Assembly (NCBI GenBank): GCA_947652115.1
Contig: OX393568.1
Coordinates: 15,171,350-15,235,349 of the forward strand
Reading direction: 5' to 3'
Source of the DNA: Blastomussa wellsi
Lineage: Eukaryota > Cnidaria > Anthozoa > Scleractinia > Plerogyridae
Length of the DNA stretch: 64,000 bases
Shown here piece after piece: positions 56,344 through 64,000 of the stretch; position 1 is the first letter of the stretch; each line of letters starts with the position of its first letter. Made by a program: the position numbers and the translations under genes. The notes below the pieces were generated by a model that was not told the DNA's origin, ran no database searches, and saw nothing but the letters and a program-made list of their open reading frames with translations.

Positions 56344-57964
56344 ATGGTTATGTGTATTGTTGTAGGCTGTGCGAGCAAAAGCGATACAGCAAAAGGAGTT
56401 GGTATGTTTCGTATACCTTCGGTTGTTTATAATCCAGGTGAAGAAACGGAGGAACTAATGAGAATGAGGCGCGAGAAGTGGATTTCTGCGATTAGCAGAG
56501 ACGATGTGAAATACAAGGACATCTTAAAGAGTGAAAGAGTTTGTGGCCGCCACTTCGTGTCTGGGAAACCTTCCCAGTGTTGGGATAAACACAACGTTGA
56601 TTGGGCTCCGAGTTTAAACCTTGGCAAAAAGAGATATAGAGAAAAAAGCTCCGAGGCAGCGACCGAGCGGGCTGAAAGAGCAAAAGCTTGAAGGAAGAGT
56701 GCCTTAGAACAACAGCAACTCGAGGCGGCGAGGAAAATGACACTTCTGAATGAAAGCGGTCCACGGGTTGTGGATATAAATTTTTCCTGCGATTCAGCAA
56801 GTACCTCGGGAGATGTTGAAGCGATGGAACTCGGGCATGAAGATGCTCCAGTTGTTTGTGCTAACGAAGCAGAACAAGAAGAAGAAAGTATGGCAACTAG
56901 TGTAGAAACACAAACAGAAGCATTCGATTATTTATATCGAATAACTGTCGGATGTAAAGCGCCCGACAAGGATGCTGAAACCCAAACAGAGGCATTCGAT
57001 TATTTATATTGAAAAACTGTTGGATGTGAAGCCCCCGACAAGGACGCTGAAACCCAGACAGAAGAATTTGACTATCTTGTCCCTAAAAGTAGCGGCTATC
57101 AAGCACCAGACAGGGAATTCTTTAAAGGTGACGAGAAGGTGCGTTTTTAGACAGGTCTGCCTTCATACGAAGTCCTCTTGGTGACATTTGAACATGTTGC
57201 TCCTTATGTCACTCGCTGTACTCAATCATTAGACAGATTTCAAGAATTTGTGCTGGTTTTGATGAAACTTCGGTTAAATGTGCCACTTCAGGACTTGGCG
57301 TACCGATTTAACATATCTTTGACCACAGCCTCTAGAATTGTTTCATCTTGGATGGTGGTGCTGGATGCCAAGTTGTCTACTCTTGTTTTTTGGCCTGAAA
57401 GAGAACAGTTGTGGAACACAATGCCAGTTTGTTTTCAGTATGCTTTCAGAAAGAAAGTTACTGTGGTAATCGATTGTTTTGAGGTGTTTATTGAACGTCC
57501 ATCAAACTTACTTGCAAGGGCCCAAACATTCTCCTCATATAAGCACCACAACACTATAAAAATACTCATTGGTAATTCCCCTCAAGGAAGCATATGTTTT
57601 GCGTCAGAAGCGTGGGGAGGTCCCACTTCTGATAAGTATTTGACCAAAAATTGTGGCGGACAGAGGATTCACCATTGCAGAGTGTGTTGGCTTAAAACAA
57701 GCAAAGTTGGTGATTCCAGCATTCACAAAAGGAAAATCCCAGCTCGACCCTGTGGATGTGGAAAAAACAAGGGGAATTGCAAATGTGCGTATCCATGTGG
57801 AGCGAGTGATCGGATATTTACGACGCAAGTACACTATTTTAGAAGGAACACTACCAACTGATTTCCTTAATTCTGCAAATGGAGAGGTTCCAATGATTGA
57901 CCGTGTTCTGAGGGTTTGTGCTGCACTAGTGAATTTATGCCCTCCTATAATACCATTTGACTAG
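56344..57964 (+). pseudogene. THAP-DDE transposase pseudogene (ISL2EU-type)
   Basis: 56344-56691 encodes a THAP zinc finger (MVMCIVVGCASKSDTAKGVG, W in REKWISAISRD, then SERVCGRHFVSGKPS) with a basic tail. A linker with three copies of ETQTE(A/E)FDYL follows (56910-57080). The helix-turn-helix (PLQDLAYRFNISLTTASRIV) and DDE core follow: KVTVVIDCFEVFIERPSNLL (first Asp), [15 protein letters not shown] (second Asp, other frame) and [15 protein letters not shown] (Glu). Damage: a TGA at 57010-57012 in the second ETQTE repeat, a TAG at about 57148, and a deletion with frameshift at about 57650 just before the second Asp. It is a relative of the intact element next door, not a copy of it. Confidence 0.82.
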
Positions 57965-58067
57965 TAGTTTATTTGATGCTATTAAAAGTGTTTCTCAGTT
58001 GAGTGATTGTTAGTTCATTCAACTTTGGTCTTAAAATTTAAGGGGTACACAGAATCCAAGTTACCAT

Positions 58068-58139
58068 ATTCTCTCTTCTCACGCGTCCGCCATGTTTGAT
58101 TGAAAGCGAGGCTAACCGCGCAAACATTCAAGATGGCCG
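58068..58139 (+). repeat. Left terminal inverted repeat of the ISL2EU element
   Basis: Mirrored at 62138-62210. It contains caagatggccgcc, where the ATG is the start codon of the transposase and the same bases form a YY1-like motif. Confidence 0.85.
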
Positions 58140-60187
58140 CCTCGCACTGCTGTGTGCCGTTGTGTAAGAATGATTCAAGATACAACAAAGAGGTATCCTT
58201 CCATGCCTTTCCAAAAGAGGCCAAAAGGAGAGCAGAGTGGATCGTAAGAATACGAAGATATCCAGGACCGAATTTTGAAGTTAGTTCTAACTGTTTGGCA
58301 TCTCGTTCGCATTCTGTTTGAGCTTGATTTAAACTTAAGATAAAGCTAAAGCATATTTTTCTTATAATTCTATTTATTAACGGATTTCGTTGATAAACTA
58401 GTTTAAGTGAAATTTATCTTGATATAGTGAATGCAGGCCTATATTCACTATCGCTACAGCTGCTTTCTTTTGACATCTTGTTAGATTAAAAAGCATACTG
58501 CTGTTTGTTCAGAGCATTTTGACAAAACTGATTATAGACGCACGTTGGCTGGACAGCGGCGGCTATTGAAGTCAACAGCAGTCCCTTCTCTGTTTGCTTG
58601 GACTAAGAAGAAAGAACAGGAAATGCCAAGAAGGATCTTAAAAAGAAAGTCATCAGAGATCCCCCCAACATTTCAGCTTAACACAAAAGGTGCCTACCTT
58701 AGTGAATTCCTTTCAGCTTCTGTTCCTATAAACTGCTGTTTCAAAGATGCTTCAATTTATATTGCTGGTGTTTTTGTAAGAAGTCGCATATTTTAGTTAG
58801 GAGCCTAAGATTTTTTGTTACTCACATTCTTTTGTGCAGAAGTAATTCAATCAGAAGCCGAGAACACACATGGTCTACTTTTGATTGGATTTCTCCTGCA
58901 AGAAAGATTTTGAGTATTTAAAAGTAGTCACACGTTTGGGCTCCTTGCTGTAACAGTTGCGTATACTCTGCCATGTCACTTTCATTTGTTCACTTTGAAT
59001 AAATATTATTTTGCTGTTACATCGGGTCTCCATCTAAGAACTTTGAAAGCTTTTAAATAATTTTTTTGTTGTTTTTAATAGAACAGGTCACTAACCCAGC
59101 ATATACCAGTACTCCAAATCTTTATGATCATGATTATGGTGTGGTGAGACAGGAAGTGTCACTTGAGGAGATGCTCCAGGCAGCTAGGAAAGAGATAGAG
59201 AGACTAGAACAGGAACTTGATGGGAAGAACAATATAAGTCAGTTTGGCCTTGGCCGATTTATGTATGATGATGAAATGATCCGGTTTTATACTGGGTTTT
59301 CATGTATTAATGTGTTAAGGTCATTTATAGATGTGATAAAACCATCTGCTGAAAAAATGAGAACATGGTCTCAAGTTCAACGTGGCAGGGCCAAAAAGCC
59401 TGGTGAAGGGTTAATTAATGAAGTATTTGTAAACATGAAAAAACAGTCCCTTGCCTTAGAAGATCAACTGTTCATGTGGTTGTGTAAGGTCAAGCTAGGC
59501 TTATTTGATCAAGATTTGGCTGTTAGATTCAATGTATCAATTTCTACTGTAAGTAGAATGGTTATAACCTGGTCAAACTTCCTTTATTTTATATTGGGAT
59601 GTTTACCGCTGTGGTCGAGTAGGTCACAGATTAGAAAAACAATGCCAACTAGTTTTAAAGAAAGTTTCAGCAATGTGCGTGTGATCATAGATTGCACAGA
59701 AATGAAGGTTCAGACACCTTCTTCTCTTGTGCTTCATTCTGAGTTTTACTCTAGTTACAAAAGTGCAACCACCTTGAAAGGTCTTGTTGGTATTACCCCC
59801 AGTGGGGCAGTGTCATTCATCTCCAAACTCTACACGGGATCTATAAGTGACAGGGAGATAGTGAAAAGGTGTGGAATTTTAAACCTGTTAGAGGATGGAG
59901 ATGGGGTTATGGCTGACAAAGGGTTCACTATAGAAGATCTTTTATCTCCTTTAAAATGTTCTCTAAACATTCCGCCATTTTTGAGTGAGAAGGTTCAGTT
60001 TTCCAAGGAAGATGTAGAAAGGACCCAAAAAATAGCAAAGCTAAGGATCCATGTAGAGAGGGCAATTCGTAGAGTCAAGGAAAACCATTTATTTGATGCT
60101 GTAATTCCACTGTCATTAGCCTCTTCAATTAATCAAATATGGTCTGTCTGCTGTATGCTATCAAACTTTAAGGGACCTCTGTTTTAA
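58133..60187 (+). CDS. THAP-DDE transposase (ISL2EU-type), three exons, intact
   Basis: Exons 58133-58279, 58485-58689 and 59082-60187 join in phase and give about 485 residues. The THAP finger spans exons 1-2: MAASHCCVPLCKNDSRYNKE, VSFHAFPKEAKRRAEWIVRI, then AVCSEHFDKTDYRR and the closing AVPSLFAW. A coiled coil follows (EEMLQAARKEIERLEQELDG). The helix-turn-helix is FDQDLAVRFNVSISTVSRMV. The nuclease core has RVIIDCTEMKVQTPSSLVLH (Asp), GVMADKGFTIEDLL (Asp) and KLRIHVERAIRRVKE (Glu), so all three catalytic acids are present. No stop or frameshift was found. The start codon lies within the left terminal repeat. It should bind and cut the element's ends; the YqaJ partner is encoded convergently. 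Confidence 0.88.
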
Positions 60188-60254
60188 AATGATAGCAATT
60201 ACTTTGAATAAAACATTTACAAACAAAAATTAGGTTTTATCAGTGGTGTGAAAT

Positions 60255-62109
60255 TTACAATGATGGAAGATAGTAGTTGTAATAAAATAGATTAAGCTTA
60301 TTGTACATGTCGGCAAAGAACTCTTCATCAAAGTAAATGGTTTCAATGTGCCAATCATTCTTACAAAATACCATGAAGTCACACCATTTGAGGCCAGTGA
60401 TGGCCATCTGACCCATTACCTGAAAGTAATACTCGTGAGTTTTCTTTAGTTTGAGTTGACCATTAACAATCTTCAAATACTTGGCATCTCTGCATGACTC
60501 ACACTGGGGACACTTAATTTCAAGCAATCCAAATACCTCATTGCGTGTTGGGTCATAGACAAGAAAATCAGGGCTTGCTCCTAAAAAGGGACAGTCTGGA
60601 TTAATAACAAATCCTGTTCGATACACATTGACAAACCTGGTGTTGACGTATGACTGTGCTGCCTCACTTTCATGTTCAAGGCCATACTTCATGGCAGCAG
60701 TCTGAACAGTTTTCTTTTTAAGCTGACTTACCAGACCCTCATAATCACTTTTTCTTGAACAAATTCGCTTAAATTTTGAGGCAGTGAGCCGCCGCTTTCT
60801 CAGCTCATGCCAAAATGGATTTTGAGATTGATCTTTTGTTTCCTGCTCAATGTTGGATGCCTGCTCTAATGATACCTTTAATGAATCAAATATATTAGCC
60901 TGTGAACGTGGAAGAACATGGCTACATAAGGGATCAAGCAGCTTTGCTGGTAGGACAGGTAGGGTATCCCTCTGATCTATGCATAAAAACTTACTGTTTT
61001 CCTTAATAGTAGGTTGTTGATAAGACACAACACATCCCTTAGGTACAGTGCCAAAATTGCAGTCAACGTACTCTAATTCACCCTCGCTAAATAATGTAGC
61101 AAACTGTGTTTCTTTGTAGTCAGTTTTAGCCCTTGCTAGAAATTCCGCTAGAAATTCTGGGTTGGGGTAGTTTTGTATAGGGTTATACAAATTACTCTCT
61201 ACACCGTCTATGGCACGTTTCTTACATTTAGGACCTCCCTCTGATTTTAATTCGGGTTTTCTAACAATAAGATTATCAACAGCTTCAGGATGGATTCCGG
61301 CTGAACGCGGTTTGTGCCATTCCTGAGGCATAGATGTCTTGGATGGTACTTCTGGGACCGAATCAATGTTAAGGAGGCTGTAATGGGCTGCCTGGTACAT
61401 CAGTGTCACCTTATGGTTACATATTCCCTGGCCAGCCTTACATGAGCAGGAATGATCCACCGCCTCCTCATTGTAAAAAGACATCTTTGAAAAAATAAGA
61501 AACAGAATTTGTTTTAGCCTATAATTATTATTTTGGAAATTAGGTATAAACAATGGAGAACAAAGCAGGAAATTCAGAAAAAAAACATTTACTAAAATTT
61601 ATTATTTTGCAATGAATAGTATACACTCTTGTTCATACAGAAATAGGAAAAAAGGAATAATTCAAGGTTATTTGAATTATAACAAGAACTTTCACAGTTT
61701 TCAGTAAAATGTCAGCTGCCCCATGCACTTAAGTTTTAAATTTGGCATTCAGCAAAAAAAAAAACATACAACTAACCTGTAAGTAGTGTGGATCTTCATT
61801 TTTCCTTAACGACTTGAAGCATCTTGCTCGGATATAAACATTGTTATCTTCTTCTCTTTTGCCAACTTAATGAATAATCATACCGGTAGGTAAGTACCTG
61901 CTCCCGTACCTGCTCGGCTTAGCAAGCTTGCCCATAAAAGCAAACACGGCAGAAATAAACGATTTACCTTCATAATCTTTAATGAATCCTTCACAGAAAA
62001 ACTTATAGCCTTTAACAATGCCACTCTGGGGTGCTTTGTTCATCTTAACAAAGGTATCGACGTCTTTCATCGTCAACTTGGGGTTATCTTTCAAATTAAT
62101 CTGGTCCAT
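60255..62109 (-). CDS. SWIM-finger YqaJ-type nuclease of the ISL2EU element, three exons
   Basis: Exons 62109-61968, 61865-61777 and 61484-60255 join in phase and give about 486 residues. Exon 1 has LTMKDVDTFVKMNKAPQSGI and VKGYKFFCEGFIKDYE, a small SAP-like segment. Exon 2 has VYIRARCFKSLRKNEDPHYL. Exon 3 starts with a SWIM zinc finger (CSCKAGQGICNHKVTLMYQA), and its C-terminal half is a YqaJ/lambda-exonuclease fold: LRKRRLTASKFKRICS, AMKYGLEHESEAAQSYV, FLGASPDFLVYD, FGLLEIKCPQCES and THEYYFQVMGQMAITG, with the acidic and Lys catalytic residues present. The first in-frame ATG could also be at 62196 inside the terminal repeat. Its job in transposition is not established; processing of DNA ends is the usual guess. 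Confidence 0.85.
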
Positions 62110-62137
62110 TCTATCGGCAGGACACTGCTGGCATTGG

Positions 62138-62210
62138 CAGCCATCTTGAATGTTTGCGCGGTTAGCCTCGCTTTCAATTAAACATGGCGGACGCATGAGA
62201 AGAGAGAATT
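62138..62210 (-). repeat. Right terminal inverted repeat of the ISL2EU element
   Basis: Inverse of 58068-58139 with about four mismatches. Its caagatggctgcc places an ATG one base out of frame with the nuclease gene. Confidence 0.85.
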
Positions 62211-62219
62211 GGTTTGATT

Positions 62220-63413
62220 AAGTGCCTCGAAAAAGCACCCACTCTAATGGTCCAAAAATTTAATGTGCCCTAAGAGCTTAATTAAAGAAATACGGTACAC
62301 AAAAAGACATGCGACTGGTACATTTACCCATTTTTCATTGTGCACAAAAAAAAAATTAAAAAGCTTTAAGAAAAATTCATAAAAGTTCTAAAAACTGGGA
62401 ACTTAGCACAAACCATGCTGTTGGTATGGGGACCAATTCCTTAAAAAAAATGGCTTGCTAGTTTTCTACTGGAAGTATTAGGTTCGCAAGGCATTGTGGT
62501 AAAATGTCCAGCCGCCATTTTTTTCTTAAATATTGTTTGAAATCAACTTTTTGGCCATCTCTTGTATTCATGACCGACACAAAAGGCACTGTTATTTTGC
62601 AGTCTACTGTACACTCAAATGAGAACATGCCAAAAAAACCGGTGTGCGACAAATGCAGACTTGCAGACTCGCACTTGGGTTAGCCAAAATAGCACTTCGG
62701 TTTGGTTGTTTAGGTTTGCTGTCAGTGATGGTAAGGGTAACAGGATATATAATCTGCCAGTCTTCCAAGTCTATAGTCTGCACATGTAGCACACCGCAAA
62801 AAAACTACATGTAGAGAGACTCTTGCACACAGGATGAGGGGCCTGGCTTTTTCTCAATTTTTAAAAGGGCCCCCTTTAATTTATGGTATGATAAAACATC
62901 TTGTAAATACATTTATCATCATCAGTATTATTACTATTTTTGTTCTTATCATTATTAATATAATTTTCACCAAAGAGTAGGGTTTTAAAATCTTGCACAT
63001 GCCATGTTATAGACATGGGAAGCCAAATGTTGTTTCCCTCTTGTCAAGAATTTAATGCAAGTACATTGAAATAAATAGCTTCAATTCTTGTTTGACCATG
63101 AAAGTATTGCATATTTGATGATCTATTTGATAAAGACTCATTAAAGTACTTCCATTGGAAATATATTAGTGTCAAATGAATTCATTTGTTGATATAAAAA
63201 TTTATCAGTTAAAAATGGTGTATTTTATAAAGATTATAACCCTTGAAGCCCTGGGATCAACATTAATCAGCTCCCCACTGTTTTGCATGTTTTGCATGTT
63301 TTGCATTCAAAAGTACAGAGTGGCCAGCCAGTTGTGACAATTAAGTGCCCTTAGTGATCCTTTAAGCAGTGATCATGAAAAGGAGAAACTGAATGCTGGC
63401 CACTAAAGGATTA
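62220..63413. other. Non-coding stretch
   Basis: AT-rich, with no supported gene. A small tandem repeat, tgttttgcat three times in a row, lies at about 63280-63308. Confidence 0.4.
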
Positions 63414-63655
63414 GGGGGCTTTCTTTTATTAGTGGGAGTGGGTTAGCGTAATATTGTGGAAGGGGGGGGGGGTTAACGCAGGGCAATGGGGGGGATAGCA
63501 GTCAATTATGGACAAAAATTAATAACAAAAAAAGCTGGTGAATTACTGGGGGAATGTGATATTTTTGCCTACCAAGTAAAGGGGTTGGGTAATAATTTAA
63601 AGCCAGTCCAAGAGATTTTGCCCCTCCTGCCATGCATTCATAAATGAAAGCCCCC
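63414..63655. repeat. Harbinger/Tourist-like MITE with TTA target duplication
   Basis: gggggctttc at 63414 is mirrored by gaaagccccc ending at 63655, with ttttat / ataaat just inside. TTA flanks both ends (63411-63413 and 63656-63658). The interior is G-rich (an 11-12 G run and a 7 G run) and has no ORF. Confidence 0.8.
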
Positions 63656-64000
63656 TTAATGGCTTAACAAGTGATGCCTAATTACTTACATAAACGTGTA
63701 CAAAAGATGTTACATCTTTAATAAATCATTCACAAAAGGCTCTCAGTGACCTGTGTAGCCATGGTCATGTTATTTACAGTGATTTGCTTTTGATCAACCA
63801 CTAAAGCAAAATGATCACTGTTACGAAGGCCCATTGCTGCAAAGAATTTATAAACACGGAAACATGCTTATTGCCCTGTTTCTTAGACATGAAGCTAAAT
63901 GATGTCTAATTCCATTGACATCAAAAGTTACTTGCCTTGGGTCTGTTTCCAAAACAAGGCAAGTGGCAAAAGCTATGGCAAAAACACCACAGTCACTCCC

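Larger units (their letters stand above)
58068..62210. mobile_element. Apparently complete ISL2EU-type transposon
   Basis: The left end attctctcttctcacgcgtc continues through ccgccatg, gaaagcgaggctaaccgcgc and aaacattcaagatggc. It is matched in inverted order at the right end (gccatcttgaatgtttgcgc ... gaagagagaat, ending 62210). The repeats are about 70 bp long with only a few mismatches. Between them two convergent genes read inward, a THAP-DDE transposase (+) and a SWIM-YqaJ nuclease (-), with about 70 bp between their stop codons. This two-gene layout is characteristic of ISL2EU. The exact target duplication was not resolved. Confidence 0.85.

Overview
The window looks like a cnidarian, probably anthozoan (coral or anemone-like), nuclear genome. 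Coding stretches are split by GT-AG introns, the DNA is AT-rich, and almost every recognisable gene belongs to a metazoan transposable-element family that is abundant in cnidarians: THAP-DDE/YqaJ (ISL2EU-type), DUF4371 hAT, PIF/Harbinger, DIRS, Penelope, Gypsy and CR1/L2-like and L1-like LINEs. The species assignment is inference, because no rRNA, mitochondrial or single-copy marker gene was recognised.

Layout. 1-2.7 kb: non-coding, with two fold-back repeats. 2.7-6.1 kb (-): a clean six-exon BEN-domain gene, the best candidate for an ordinary host gene. 6.7-8.9 kb (+): a broken Tnp2/CACTA-like transposase with a MITE in an intron, cut by an L1-type ORF1 fragment. 9.5-12.6 kb (+): a spliced UBZ-finger plus HECT ubiquitin ligase, convergent with an integrase-like pseudogene (13.2-14.5 kb, -) whose 5' side abuts a Penelope-like fragment. 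16-22 kb: Gypsy remnant cut by a Tigger/pogo remnant, then MADF-like debris. 23.3-26 kb (-): HARBI1 and DIRS pseudogenes. 26.2-27.2 kb (+): three small, tandem, intron-less, broken ORFs resembling a virus-derived block. 27.3-28.9 kb: a decayed hAT.

29,075-33,527 is a complete hAT element with TIRs and a 5-bp target duplication. Its spliced transposase carries an F-box/LRR gene inside its second intron. 33.6-38.5 kb (-) is a CR1/L2-like LINE with two ORFs, whose ORF1 start is interrupted by a 628-bp L1-type LINE tail with a 13-bp target duplication. 38.66-39.88 kb (+) encodes a cysteine-rich plus P2X7-cytoplasmic-domain protein without channel. 40,314-43,720 is another full-length hAT (6-bp duplication), itself hit by a 5'-truncated LINE. 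44-47 kb holds a Gypsy 3' end and a partial DUF3987 gene. 48,034-49,029 is a Harbinger-like element reduced to its Myb-like gene. 49.2-49.85 kb is a 17-bp minisatellite. 51-54.8 kb has degenerate RING and unknown genes and a ~73-bp tandem repeat.

56.3-58 kb is a decayed THAP-DDE transposase. 58,068-62,210 is an apparently intact ISL2EU-type transposon: two convergent genes, a three-exon THAP-DDE transposase and a SWIM-YqaJ nuclease, between ~70-bp inverted repeats. The remainder is non-coding with a small Harbinger-type MITE.

The window is mostly nested transposons. Its most unusual parts are transposons carrying, or sitting beside, ubiquitin-pathway genes (F-box in a hAT intron; UBZ-HECT beside an integrase). 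All splice junctions were read by eye from GT-AG signals and reading-frame agreement; none was confirmed by transcripts.
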